64,000 bases of DNA from the NCBI RefSeq assembly GCF_031453615.1, contig NZ_JAVIZT010000001.1:682001-746000 (forward strand), read 5' to 3'. Positions within the stretch are counted from its first letter, which is position 1. Each line of letters starts with the position of its first letter. This DNA comes from Microbacterium sp. SORGH_AS_0428 (GTDB lineage Bacteria > Actinomycetota > Actinomycetes > Actinomycetales > Microbacteriaceae). The translations under genes and the position numbers were made by a program. Positions 18,325 to 27,295 of this stretch are shown piece by piece. Under the pieces are notes generated by a model. The model was not told the DNA's origin. It ran no database searches and was given only the letters and a program-made list of their open reading frames with translations.

Positions 18325-19195
18325 GGGCGACCAGCTCCCGCGCGAGACGCAGGTAGGCCTGCGCCGCGGCGTGCTCGGGAGCGAACTCGGTGATGGGCAT
18401 CCCCGACACCGACGCGTCGGGGAACTTCACGGTGCGCCCGATCACGGTCTCCAGCACGTCGTCGCCGAACGCCTCGACCACGCGTTCGAGCACCTCGCGC
18501 GAGTGGAGCGTGCGCGGGTCGTACATCGTGGCGAGCACCCCGTCGAGGGTGATCGAGGGGTTCAGCCGGTCGCGCACCTTGTCGATCGTCTCGATCAGCA
18601 GGGCGACGCCGCGCAAGGCAAAGAACTCGCACTCGAGCGGGATCAGCACGCCGTGGCTCGCCGTCAGGGCGTTGACCGTCAGCAGCCCCAGCGAAGGCTG
18701 GCAGTCGATGAGGATGACGTCGTACTCCCCCGCCACATGGCGCAGCACGCGGGCAAGGATCGTCTCGCGCGCCACCTCGTTGACGAGGTGCACCTCGGCG
18801 GCGGAGAGGTCGATGTTCGCCGGAAGCACGTCGAGACCGTCGACGGAGGTCGTGACGATGACCTCGCGCGGGTCGCGCTTGGTGTCCAGCAGCAGGTCGT
18901 AGATCGTTGGCACGTCGTGCGTCGTGATACCCAGGCCTGCCGACAGCGCACCCTGCGGGTCGAAGTCGACCGCCAGCACCTTGCGCCCGTAGTGGGCGAG
19001 GGATGCGGCCAGGTTGATGGTCGTGGTCGTCTTGCCGACCCCGCCCTTCTGATTGCAGAGGGCGATGATGCGCGCGGGGCCGTGGGCGGCGAGCGCCGGC
19101 GGTGTCGCGAACCCCTGATAGGGGCGACCGGTCGGGCCGAGGGGCACGTCGCCCTTCGTGCCTCTACCCGCCTGCTTCACTGCGCGCTCCGCCAC
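18308..19195 (-). CDS. parA: ParA/Soj family ATPase
   Basis: The protein has the deviant Walker A motif QKGGVGKTTTTINLA near residue 50, with the signature Lys of ParA/MinD ATPases, plus AVDFDPQGALSAGLG and DVILIDCQPSLGLLTVN. ParA-type proteins position chromosomes or other cargo. The start is uncertain: I chose GTG at 19195, which has GGAG four bases upstream, giving 295 residues; the frame is open to 19357 across a hairpin. It heads the parA-scpA-scpB-rluB-tyrA-cmk-der run. Confidence 0.9.
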   Translation of the reverse strand: MAERAVKQAGRGTKGDVPLGPTGRPYQGFATPPALAAHGPARIIALCNQKGGVGKTTTTINLAASLAHYGRKVLAVDFDPQGALSAGLGITTHDVPTIYDLLLDTKRDPREVIVTTSVDGLDVLPANIDLSAAEVHLVNEVARETILARVLRHVAGEYDVILIDCQPSLGLLTVNALTASHGVLIPLECEFFALRGVALLIETIDKVRDRLNPSITLDGVLATMYDPRTLHSREVLERVVEAFGDDVLETVIGRTVKFPDASVSGMPITEFAPEHAAAQAYLRLARELVARGAVA

Positions 19196-19244
19196 CGTAC
19201 TCCCGCTCTGCTTGGTCGTTCGATCGATTCTAGCGACGGCAGAC

Positions 19245-19288
19245 CGCGGGTTCGGGGAGGGCGCACCGAGCCCCCTCCCCGAACCGCG
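19245..19288 (-). terminator. Hairpin terminator downstream of the M28 peptidase gene
   Basis: A strong inverted repeat (arms GGTTCGGGGAGGG and CCCTCCCCGAACC) lies within a few bases after the peptidase stop and before the start of parA. It separates the two minus-strand transcription units. No long T tract follows. Confidence 0.6.
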
Positions 19289-19289
19289 C

Positions 19290-20897
19290 TCAGACGGTGC
19301 GCCGGCGACGCGCGGCGGCTGCCAGCACGACGGCACCCGCGAGAAGTGCCAGGACACCGCCGCCGAGCCAGACGCCGGAGATCTCCGAGCCGGACGCGGC
19401 CAGCAGGTGGTCGCCCTCCTCGGTCACCTCGGGCGCCGGGACGACCGGGTCGACGATGGGCGCGACACCGTTGACGGCGGACGTGTCGTTCGCGAGCGTC
19501 GCCGTGACGCTCGCGATCGCGCCGAGCATGATCCCGAGCGCCTCGGTGTTGATGTTCGACATGTCATCGGCGGGCGTGTGATAGTTCGGGTCCATGATGA
19601 TGCCCTCGGTGCCGCCGAACAGCGCCACCTGTTCCGCCGTCTTGACGTCATCGGCTCCCGTGAACAGGCCGGATGCGGGGATCCCCGCCAGGATGAACGC
19701 GTTGTAATCGCTGCGGGCGTCGAAGGCGGTGTCGATCCACGGCTGCCCGATCGCATCGAAGTAGCTCGTGAACGCCGCCTCCGTCGCGATCGATCCCTCC
19801 GGGACCTCCACCGGCGCCTCGTACGTGGACTGGTCGGCGTCGTAGACGGCGATCACGTAGTTGGGAGAGGCGACCATGTCGAAGTTGAGGTAGGTCGCGA
19901 TGGCATCCGCATCGGCATCGGTCAGTTCTTCGACGTAGTGCGCCGATCCCAAGAGCCCGATCTCCTCTGCGCCCCACCAGGCGAAGCGGACCGTGTTCTC
20001 CAGCTCACCCGACGCGGCCAGCTGAAGGGCGACCTCCAGGATCGCCGCCGAGCCCGAGCCGTTGTCGTTGATGCCGGGGCCGTCCTCGACGGAGTCGAGG
20101 TGCGCACCGAGCATGACGACGTTGTCGTCGCGACCGGTGGGCGTGTCGGCGATGATGTTGAACGTCTCGACGGAGTCGATGTGCTGCTGCAGATCGAGAT
20201 CCGCCAGGACGGGTCCGTCGGCGAGCGCCGCGAGCAGGTCCTGTCCCTCGCTCTGCAGGATGCCGACCGTCGGCGCGAGGTCAGGGGTTTGCGCGCCGAG
20301 GGTGCCCTGGAGCGGACCCGGCTCGTTGTTGTAGATGATCACGGCCTCCGCGCCGGCGGCAGCGGCCGCGGCCGACTTCTCCGCGAAGGAGCAGCTGCCG
20401 CGCGAGACGAGAGCGATGGCGCCTGCGGCGTCGATACCGGCCCAGTCGTCCGCTGTGCATCCCAGCGGGGCGGTCGGGGCGATCAGCGGCAGGTCGCTGA
20501 GCCCGCCGGCGGGCGTGCCCGGGGTGAACTCCATGGGGATGCCGAAGGGATCTGCGGCGCTGTAGCCGTCGACCGTGAGCGTGTACGCGTCGATCGTCTG
20601 CAGGTCCGCGTCGAAGTACTGGCGTTCGGGCGTGTACCCGGCGGCCGTCAGCGCCTGCTCGATGTAGGCCGCGCTGGCTTCATAGCCGCTCGTGCCCGCC
20701 GCCCGATTGCCGCCGTTGGCGTCGGCGATGTCCTGCAGCTGCTGCAGGTGGCCGACGACGGCGTCCACCGTCACCCGCTCTTCCAGATCGGCGGGATCGA
20801 CGGCGGCAGCCGGCGCAATGCCGACGGTCACCGCCAGAGCTGCGCCGATGCTGATCCCGATGCCGATACGGGTGGCTCGTGGCCGTGATGTCGTCAC
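19290..20897 (-). CDS. Secreted M28 family aminopeptidase with PA domain and C-terminal anchor
   Basis: The 535-residue protein begins with a signal peptide (residues 1-32, ending APAAAV) and a GTG start with AGAGGA six bases upstream. A PA domain spans about residues 110-230. The M28 zinc-peptidase domain shows GAHLDSV, GINDNGSGSAA, WWGAEEIGLLGS, NFDMVAS and YHTPADD, supplying the two-zinc ligands. The C-terminus reads LAASGSE, a hydrophobic segment, then RRRR, which resembles a sortase sorting signal of LAxTG type with Ser in place of Thr. It probably releases amino acids from peptides outside the cell. Confidence 0.9.
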   Translation of the reverse strand: MTTSRPRATRIGIGISIGAALAVTVGIAPAAAVDPADLEERVTVDAVVGHLQQLQDIADANGGNRAAGTSGYEASAAYIEQALTAAGYTPERQYFDADLQTIDAYTLTVDGYSAADPFGIPMEFTPGTPAGGLSDLPLIAPTAPLGCTADDWAGIDAAGAIALVSRGSCSFAEKSAAAAAAGAEAVIIYNNEPGPLQGTLGAQTPDLAPTVGILQSEGQDLLAALADGPVLADLDLQQHIDSVETFNIIADTPTGRDDNVVMLGAHLDSVEDGPGINDNGSGSAAILEVALQLAASGELENTVRFAWWGAEEIGLLGSAHYVEELTDADADAIATYLNFDMVASPNYVIAVYDADQSTYEAPVEVPEGSIATEAAFTSYFDAIGQPWIDTAFDARSDYNAFILAGIPASGLFTGADDVKTAEQVALFGGTEGIIMDPNYHTPADDMSNINTEALGIMLGAIASVTATLANDTSAVNGVAPIVDPVVPAPEVTEEGDHLLAASGSEISGVWLGGGVLALLAGAVVLAAAARRRRTV

Positions 20898-21018
20898 GTG
20901 GTGTCCTCTCGCGTTTCCCCGGTGCGCCCGACGCTAGTCGGAATCGGCGGCGATCGCTTAGACAATTCACAGGTTCGTAACGTGACACGACGCCCCGGAC
21001 CCGACGTGGGGGCTCCGC

Positions 21019-21615
21019 TCAGAACAGCGAGCCCAACACGTCCAGTCTGAGCTGGGCGACGACGGCGATGAGCGCGACGTCGAGGATGGCGACCAACGGC
21101 GCCCAGCTCGCGAGCCATCGGCCGACCGGCCGCATCCGAACGCCCCACAGCCCCGCGCGGGCGGTCCAGCCGAGCGTGACCCAGAAGAGAGGGATGGTGA
21201 CGAGCCACACGACCATGCACCACGGGCAGAGCGAGCCGTACTCGAAGACGCTCCGATAGGCCAGGAAGTGCACGAACACGAAGGCGGCGGCGACGAAGGC
21301 CAGGTAGGTGCGCCAGTACCAGCTCCTCAGGCCCGTCGCACCGGCGAGCGCCGTCACACCGGCGTAGATCGGGCCGAGGAACAGCACGACCCCGATGATC
21401 GAGTTGCTGAAGCCGAGGAGGTTGCCCCCGGGAGAGAGCAGGTTGGGCCCGCACGTCACGATCACGCTCAACTGGCACGACACGAGCGGGTCGACGCCGC
21501 GCAGCTGCCCGATGTACTCGAGATACAGCAGGAACGAGACCGCCCAGCCGAGAAGGCCGGCGATGATCCAGAAGACGGCGAGCGCGCGGGAAGGGGGCGC
21601 GGTGGGAACGCTCAT
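21019..21615 (-). CDS. Vitamin K epoxide reductase (VKOR) family membrane protein
   Basis: Bacterial VKOR proteins re-oxidise DsbA-like proteins and pass electrons to quinones. The 198-residue protein has at least four membrane helices, a loop Cys pair (VSCQLSVIVTCG, residues ~46-56) and the active CPWC motif near residue 130 (SLCPWCMVVW). It is the last gene of a minus-strand run whose preceding member encodes a CxxC thioredoxin-fold protein, the expected redox partner. The gap to that gene is 65 bp. Confidence 0.92.
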   Translation of the reverse strand: MSVPTAPPSRALAVFWIIAGLLGWAVSFLLYLEYIGQLRGVDPLVSCQLSVIVTCGPNLLSPGGNLLGFSNSIIGVVLFLGPIYAGVTALAGATGLRSWYWRTYLAFVAAAFVFVHFLAYRSVFEYGSLCPWCMVVWLVTIPLFWVTLGWTARAGLWGVRMRPVGRWLASWAPLVAILDVALIAVVAQLRLDVLGSLF

Positions 21616-21680
21616 GCGCTCAGTGTGCGCGCGGCGGGTGCGACTGACGGGGCGCAGTGGCCGTGACTAATGCGTCCGGT

Positions 21681-22760
21681 TCACCGCATCCCCTGCAGCT
21701 GATCGACGGACACGACGCCGGGATGCAGCGCACCGTCGGCGATGAGGGTGGGAACGGTCGCCGTGCGGATCTCCTCCTCGACGATCCGCTTTCCCTCGGC
21801 GACGATGTCGTGCACCCGATCGGATGCGGCGAGCCGCGCGACGTCCTGGATGCCGGCGGCGTCGTAGCCGGCGTCCGCGAGCCACTCCTGCAGCTGGGAC
21901 TCAGCCTGCTCCGGCGATGCCTGCTCGTTGAACCACGTCTGCCAGGCGACGCCGTCGGGACGCTCGCCCGTGAAGATGTGCTCGAGGATCCGCCAGTCCG
22001 TGCCTCCCTGCGCGGGGACGTCGGCCTGCTCCGTGAGGCGGATGGCGGTGAGGTAGTCGGTGATCAGCGGCGAGTTCGCGAACTTCGGGGCGGCATCCGG
22101 TCCGATCGGGTACGGGAGGTAGGCGAGGTTCTGCTCGTCGGGGAAGCCGGCGCTCTCGATGTTGCGGAAGAGCTCGGCGCAGAAACGGCAGCCCGGGTCG
22201 ATCACCTCGACCGCCACGGGAAGCCCATCGCGGTACCCCCCGGCGTAGCTCGCCGCCTCGGGGAGGTACTCGCGCGCATCCCAGTCCTTCAGCCGGCTCG
22301 GGAGTGCGTCGAAGGTCTTGCCGAGCGAGCGGAACTCCGCGGCGAACGCACCGAGGACATCCCCCTTGGCCAGCGCCGAACCGAAGTCATCCGCGCCCGC
22401 GTCGATGCTGCACGCGCCCGCCGAGAGGCTGCACGCCTGTGTGTCCTGGGGGTTGCAGGTTCCGTAGACGAAGAGGTTGAGGCCGCTCTTGCCGACGATG
22501 TACAGGCTCAGAACGAGCGAGAGCACCATGATCCACGCGGTCACCTCGATCGCGATGCTCGCCGGCCTCACGAGCCGCGGCGCCCGCACGGCGAGGGGCG
22601 CGAGCATGCTGTTCTTCACGTCCTCGCGGAACGACGTGTCGCAGGGGCGGAACGTCACGCGCCGGGTGACGCATCGCCAGGCCGTGCCGAGCAGGCGCCG
22701 GTACTTGGCGGAGACGGCCGCCAGAACCAGCAGCACGATGAACGCGGCGATGCACAGCAT
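21681..22760 (-). CDS. Membrane-anchored DsbA/thioredoxin-like protein
   Basis: The 359-residue protein has a hydrophobic N-terminus (residues 2-18), a second membrane helix at about 72-95, and an extracellular domain with a CRFC redox motif near residue 193 (VIDPGCRFCAELF). A later TATVPTLIADG segment matches the cis-Pro loop of thioredoxin folds. It contains further cysteines in a TCNPQDTQACSLSAGACS stretch. The ATG directly abuts the stop of the aminotransferase. With VKOR next, it likely makes or transfers disulfides outside the membrane. Confidence 0.8.
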   Translation of the reverse strand: MLCIAAFIVLLVLAAVSAKYRRLLGTAWRCVTRRVTFRPCDTSFREDVKNSMLAPLAVRAPRLVRPASIAIEVTAWIMVLSLVLSLYIVGKSGLNLFVYGTCNPQDTQACSLSAGACSIDAGADDFGSALAKGDVLGAFAAEFRSLGKTFDALPSRLKDWDAREYLPEAASYAGGYRDGLPVAVEVIDPGCRFCAELFRNIESAGFPDEQNLAYLPYPIGPDAAPKFANSPLITDYLTAIRLTEQADVPAQGGTDWRILEHIFTGERPDGVAWQTWFNEQASPEQAESQLQEWLADAGYDAAGIQDVARLAASDRVHDIVAEGKRIVEEEIRTATVPTLIADGALHPGVVSVDQLQGMR

Positions 22761-23975
22761 TCAGAGCCCCCTCAGCATCCGGCCGAGCACGTCGAGGCAG
22801 CGTGCGACGTCCTGTTCGGTGTTGTGCGCGCCCAGACTGAACCGCACCAGCGGCTCGACCCGTTCGCGTTCGCGCAGCCAGTAGTGCGCACAGAAGTATC
22901 CACTGCGTGCGGAGATCCCCGCCTTCGAGAGGAACACCGCCAGTCGGTTGCTGTCGACGCGGTGGGCGCGAAAGGGCACGAGCGCGCCGTCGGAGTCACC
23001 GAAGACGCTCAGGTGCGGAATCTCGTCCAACCCCTCCCGCAGCGCACGCGTCAAGCGTCGCTCACGCTGCTCGACGGACTCCCCTGCGGTGCGCGAGTAC
23101 GACTGGCGCCACCGCAGCGCCGCGCCGAAGGCGAGGATCTCACCCCAGGCCTGCAGGCCGGGTTCGAGGCGGGTATGCGGCTCGTCGAGCAGCACGAAGT
23201 CGTCCGCGGAGACCTCCGCCACCTGACCGCCGCCGACGAATCCCACCTCGAGCGACATCAGCAGGGCATGCGTCGCGACGACGACGCCCAGGGACGGCCC
23301 GTACGCCTTGTGTCCAGAGAAGCAGATCGCATCGGCCGCGAGAGAGCGCAGGACCTCGGGCGCGTGGGCCATCGCCTGCGCGGCGTCGACGATGACCGCC
23401 CCGCCGAGACGGTGGACGTCGGCCACGAGACCCGCCAGATCCGCGGTGACGGCACCGTCCACATTGTTCTGGGCCGAGACGACGACGAGGGCATCGGCGA
23501 GGTCGGCGTCGCGGTACATCAGTGCACCGAGCGCGTCGCGCTCGAGCACGACACGATCGATGCCGCGAGCGCGGGCGAAGGCGATGGTACTGAGAAAGAC
23601 CGCGTTGTGCTCGGTGACCGTCGTCACGACTCGGCGGAATCTGCCGGCGGGCAGCTGTGTCAGCAGGAGGTTCAGGCCGTACGTGGTGTTCAACGTGAAC
23701 GAGACCGCATGCGTGCGGGAGGTGAGCCCGAGCGTGCGCAGCACCGCCGCGCGCGTGTCGGCGACGCCCGCATCCACCTCGCGCGCGCTCTCGTAGGAGG
23801 CGCGGCCGCCGCACGCGTTGCGGGTGCGGAAGTACTCGTCGAACGCCTCGATGACGGGCGTGGGGCGCATCGACTGGCAGGCCGCATCCAGGTACACGGT
23901 GTCGGCGGGCAGGTAGGCGAAACCCGGACGGTCCGACGCTCCCTCCCCCATCGTGGTGCGGCGCAGTCTCCTCAC
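22761..23975 (-). CDS. Class V aminotransferase, cysteine desulfurase/selenocysteine lyase-like
   Basis: The 404-residue protein is a fold-type I PLP enzyme. The PLP lysine is in CFSGHKAYGPSLG near residue 217, IVDAAQAMAHAP supplies the cofactor-binding Asp, and ISARSGYFCAHYW near residue 345 carries the active Cys typical of SufS-like desulfurases. The start is unclear: GTG at 23975 has a too-close GGAGG, and ATG at 23951 has a weak site. Being first in a unit with DsbA-like and VKOR genes is odd for a sulfur-mobilising enzyme. Confidence 0.82.
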   Translation of the reverse strand: MRRLRRTTMGEGASDRPGFAYLPADTVYLDAACQSMRPTPVIEAFDEYFRTRNACGGRASYESAREVDAGVADTRAAVLRTLGLTSRTHAVSFTLNTTYGLNLLLTQLPAGRFRRVVTTVTEHNAVFLSTIAFARARGIDRVVLERDALGALMYRDADLADALVVVSAQNNVDGAVTADLAGLVADVHRLGGAVIVDAAQAMAHAPEVLRSLAADAICFSGHKAYGPSLGVVVATHALLMSLEVGFVGGGQVAEVSADDFVLLDEPHTRLEPGLQAWGEILAFGAALRWRQSYSRTAGESVEQRERRLTRALREGLDEIPHLSVFGDSDGALVPFRAHRVDSNRLAVFLSKAGISARSGYFCAHYWLRERERVEPLVRFSLGAHNTEQDVARCLDVLGRMLRGL

Positions 23976-24063
23976 CCCTCCGATGATCCGCGGGCGCAGG
24001 GCGTGCCGCCCACGGCGGAGCCGTGACTATCCCGGGTGCGCGGGAATCGAGAGCGCGTTCGGC

Positions 24064-24987
24064 TCAGCGCGCCCGCGGGTGAGCGGCCGCGTAGACGTCG
24101 CGGAGGGCGTCGACGCTCACGTGCGTGTAGATCTGGGTCGTCGCCACCGAGGAGTGGCCGAGCAGTTCCTGCACCACGCGCACGTCGGCTCCGCCCTGCA
24201 GCAGGTGCGTCGCGAACGAGTGACGCAGCGTGTGCGGCGAGACGTGCGCCTCCAGTCCCGCCCCTTCCGCCGCCTGCTGAAGCACAGCCCACGCGCTCTG
24301 CCGCGACAGCGCCGCTCCGCGCGCCCCCAGAAAGAGGCGCGGCGTGCCCCGGCCGCGGCGCGCGAGCTCGGGGCGGGCACGCGTGAGGTAGGCGTCGACC
24401 GCGGCGCGGGCGTAGGAGCCGACCGGCACGATCCGCTCCTTCGATCCCTTTCCCCGCACCCGCAGGACCTCGCCGTGCGCGAGGTCGTCCACATCCAGCT
24501 GCACGATCTCCGAGACGCGCGCACCGGTCGCGTACAGCAGCTCGACGAGCGCCCGGTCGCGGAGCTGGACCGAGGTGGCCTGATCTGCCTCCCCCGGCGC
24601 GGGGCCCGACGCATCGAGAAGCCGTTCGACCTGATCGATCGTCAAAGCTTTGGGAAGCCGCTGCGCGAGTTTGGGCGGTCGGAGATCCTGCGCCGGATCG
24701 TCCTCGCGGATCCCCTCGCGCACGAGGAACCGGTGCAGCCCGCGGACCGAGGACTGCAGCCGGGCGAGGCTGGATGCGGCCGGTCGAGGCTCCGCCGACG
24801 CCTTCTCCGCGGCGAACGCGGTGACCATCGCCGCATCCACCTCGTCGACGCCGTCGACGCCGCGCTCCGCGAGCCACGCGACATAGGTCGCCAGGTCGCG
24901 GCGGTACGCGTCGACGGTGTGGGAGGCCAGCCCGCGCTCGATCGTCACGTGGCGCAGGTACACCTCGACCGCGCGGCCGATGCGCAT
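24064..24987 (-). CDS. xerD: Site-specific tyrosine recombinase XerD
   Basis: The 307-residue recombinase has the N-terminal SAM-like DNA-binding part ([18 protein letters not shown]) and the catalytic set: Arg in [28 protein letters not shown] (H-x-x-R), [12 protein letters not shown] with the final His and Tyr nucleophile. XerD with XerC resolves chromosome dimers at dif. The ATG lies one base after the NUDIX stop, and the neighbours are housekeeping genes, so this is the chromosomal XerD rather than a phage integrase. Confidence 0.93.
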   Translation of the reverse strand: MRIGRAVEVYLRHVTIERGLASHTVDAYRRDLATYVAWLAERGVDGVDEVDAAMVTAFAAEKASAEPRPAASSLARLQSSVRGLHRFLVREGIREDDPAQDLRPPKLAQRLPKALTIDQVERLLDASGPAPGEADQATSVQLRDRALVELLYATGARVSEIVQLDVDDLAHGEVLRVRGKGSKERIVPVGSYARAAVDAYLTRARPELARRGRGTPRLFLGARGAALSRQSAWAVLQQAAEGAGLEAHVSPHTLRHSFATHLLQGGADVRVVQELLGHSSVATTQIYTHVSVDALRDVYAAAHPRAR

Positions 24988-24988
24988 C

Positions 24989-25558
24989 TCAGCGGGCCAG
25001 GTCGTCCCGGCGGAGCCGTTCGGCCGCGGCGAGCACACCCGAGATGAGGATGCCGTTGCGCACGCCGCCTGCGAGGATCGCTCCGACGACCTCGGCCAGC
25101 GGCACCCACCGCGTGACGATGTCCGCCTCCTCGTCGGTGCGCTCGTGCGCGCTGAGCTGGACGAGGTCGCGCGCGAGGAAGACGTGGACGATCTCGTCGC
25201 TGCCGCCGGGGCTCGTGAACAGGCTCACGAGAGGCTCGAGGCTGCCCGCGGCGAGATCGACCTCCTCCGCGAGCTCGCGACGGGCCGTCTCGGCCGGGCT
25301 CTCCCCCGCCACATCGAGCAGTCCGGCCGGGATCTCCCAGTCTCGGCGACGAATCGGATGCCGGTACTGCTGGATCAGCAGCACTCGGTCCTCGTCGTCA
25401 ACGGCCACGACAGCGGCCGCCCCGGTGTGGTCGACGTAGTCGCGCACGATCTCGCCGTCGCCGTAGCGCACGACATCCGAGCGCACGTCCCAGACGCGGC
25501 CGTGGAAGACCACGCTCGTGTCGACGACCTCGCCGTCGAACCGCTCGTCCTCGATCAC
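24989..25558 (-). CDS. NUDIX hydrolase, ADP-ribose pyrophosphatase-like
   Basis: The 189-residue protein has the NUDIX box [18 protein letters not shown] followed by AEEVDLAAG, and the ADP-ribose pyrophosphatase-like start [34 protein letters not shown] precedes the box as in NudF enzymes. It should hydrolyse ADP-ribose or a related nucleotide sugar. The gene lies between pyrG and xerD, tightly packed, as in many actinobacteria. Confidence 0.9.
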   Translation of the reverse strand: MIEDERFDGEVVDTSVVFHGRVWDVRSDVVRYGDGEIVRDYVDHTGAAAVVAVDDEDRVLLIQQYRHPIRRRDWEIPAGLLDVAGESPAETARRELAEEVDLAAGSLEPLVSLFTSPGGSDEIVHVFLARDLVQLSAHERTDEEADIVTRWVPLAEVVGAILAGGVRNGILISGVLAAAERLRRDDLAR

Positions 25559-25571
25559 GGCCGCGCCCCGA

Positions 25572-27281
25572 TCACGCGTTCTCGACGTCGAACAGCTCGC
25601 TCGCGCGGTGGCGATCCAGCGCCGCGCCGACGAGCCCGCGGAACAGCGGATGCGGCGCGGTCGGCCGCGAACGCAGCTCGGGGTGGGCCTGTGTCGCGAT
25701 GTAGTACGGGTGCACGTCGCGCGGCAGCTCGACGTACTCGACGAGACCGAGGTCGGGGTTCAGGCCCGAGAAGACGAGCCCCGCCTCGGCGAGCTGCTCG
25801 CGGTAGGCGTTGTTGACCTCGTAGCGGTGGCGGTGGCGCTCGGAGGCGCGGGTCGAGCCGTAGACCTCCGCCGCGATCGAGCCTTCGGCGAGGTCCGCCG
25901 GGTACAGACCCAACCGCATCGTGCCGCCCAGGTCACCGTGGTCGAGGATGTCGACCTGCTCGGCCATCGTCGCGACGACGGGGTGCACGGTGTCGGGGTC
26001 GAACTCGCTCGAGGACGCGCCTTCCAGGCCCGCCATCGTGCGGGCGTACTCGATGACCATGCACTGCAGGCCCAGGCAGATGCCGAGCGTCGGGATGCCC
26101 TGCTCACGCGCGAAGCGGAGCGCGCCGAGCTTGCCCTCGATGCCGCGGATGCCGAATCCGCCGGGGACGACGATACCGTCGACGTCCGCGAGCGCGGCCG
26201 CGGCACCCTCGGGCGTCTCGCAGGTGTCGGAGGGGATCCAGCGGATGTTGACGTGGGTCTCGTGCGCGAAGCCGCCCGCCTTCAGCGCCTCCGTCACCGA
26301 CAGGTAGGCGTCGGGAAGGTCGATGTACTTGCCGACCAGTCCGATGGTGACGTCGTGCTTGGGGTTGTGCACGGCGTTGAGAACCTGCTGCCAGCGCGAC
26401 CAGTCGACCTCGGCCGCCTTCTCGCTGAGACCGAGCCGGCGTGCGATGTACGCGTCCAGGCCCTGCTCGTTGAGGGTGGAGGGGATGTCGTAGATGCTCG
26501 GCAGGTCGACGGTGTTGATGACGCCCTCGACATCGACGTCGCACATCAGGGCGATCTTGCGCTTGTTGGCGTCGGTGACGGGGCGGTCGCTGCGCAGCAC
26601 CAGGGCGTCGGGCTGGATGCCGATCGAGCGGAGAGCGGCGACCGAGTGCTGCGTGGGCTTGGTCTTCTGCTCGCCCGACGCGCCCATGAAGGGCACGAGG
26701 GACACGTGTACGAAGAACACCGTGTCGCGGCCGAGCTCGTGACGCAGCTGGCGCGCCGCCTCGAGGAACGGCTGGGACTCGATGTCGCCGACCGTGCCGC
26801 CGACCTCGGTGATGATCACGTCGGGCTTGGGCGACTCGCTGGCCTGCAGCCGCATCCGGCGCTTGATCTCGTCGGTGATGTGCGGGATGACCTGGACCGT
26901 GTCGCCGAGGTACTCGCCGCGACGCTCGCGGGCGATGACCTGCGAGTAGATCTGACCGGTCGTGACGTTGGCCGCCTGGCTCAGCTCGATGTCGAGGAAG
27001 CGCTCGTAGTGCCCGATGTCGAGATCGGTCTCGGCGCCGTCGTCGGTGACGAAGACCTCGCCGTGCTGGAACGGATTCATCGTTCCAGGGTCGACGTTCA
27101 GGTACGGGTCGAGCTTCTGCATGACGACGCGCAGGCCCCGAGCGGTGAGCAGATTGCCGAGGCTGGCTGCGGTCAGGCCCTTGCCCAACGAGGAGACGAC
27201 ACCGCCCGTCACGAAGATGTGCTTGGTGGTGTCGTCGTTGTTCGTACCGTGGGAGAGGCCTGAGCCGGAAGAGTTCGTCAC
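25572..27281 (-). CDS. pyrG: CTP synthase
   Basis: PyrG makes CTP from UTP with glutamine as nitrogen donor. The 569-residue protein has the synthetase N-terminus ([20 protein letters not shown], residues ~23-42), [19 protein letters not shown] segments, and a C-terminal class I glutamine amidotransferase domain with the nucleophile in [10 protein letters not shown]. An N-terminal extension of about 20 residues is polar. It starts 14 bp after the recN stop. Confidence 0.96.
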   Translation of the reverse strand: MTNSSGSGLSHGTNNDDTTKHIFVTGGVVSSLGKGLTAASLGNLLTARGLRVVMQKLDPYLNVDPGTMNPFQHGEVFVTDDGAETDLDIGHYERFLDIELSQAANVTTGQIYSQVIARERRGEYLGDTVQVIPHITDEIKRRMRLQASESPKPDVIITEVGGTVGDIESQPFLEAARQLRHELGRDTVFFVHVSLVPFMGASGEQKTKPTQHSVAALRSIGIQPDALVLRSDRPVTDANKRKIALMCDVDVEGVINTVDLPSIYDIPSTLNEQGLDAYIARRLGLSEKAAEVDWSRWQQVLNAVHNPKHDVTIGLVGKYIDLPDAYLSVTEALKAGGFAHETHVNIRWIPSDTCETPEGAAAALADVDGIVVPGGFGIRGIEGKLGALRFAREQGIPTLGICLGLQCMVIEYARTMAGLEGASSSEFDPDTVHPVVATMAEQVDILDHGDLGGTMRLGLYPADLAEGSIAAEVYGSTRASERHRHRYEVNNAYREQLAEAGLVFSGLNPDLGLVEYVELPRDVHPYYIATQAHPELRSRPTAPHPLFRGLVGAALDRHRASELFDVENA

Positions 27282-27295
27282 GGGCTTCTATCCTA

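Noticed and set aside
19158..20888. Long open frame of 576 codons antisense to the M28 peptidase gene
   Set aside because: GC-rich codon bias on the minus strand creates open plus-strand frames; the sequence is Arg/Gly-rich with no domain. The same applies opposite der (13023-14453), pyrG (25518-27263), recN (27299-29332) and the 823-aa gene (50640-52760).
24064..24987. Tyrosine recombinase as evidence for a mobile element
   Set aside because: Gene order and motifs fit chromosomal XerD; no att repeats or phage genes are nearby.
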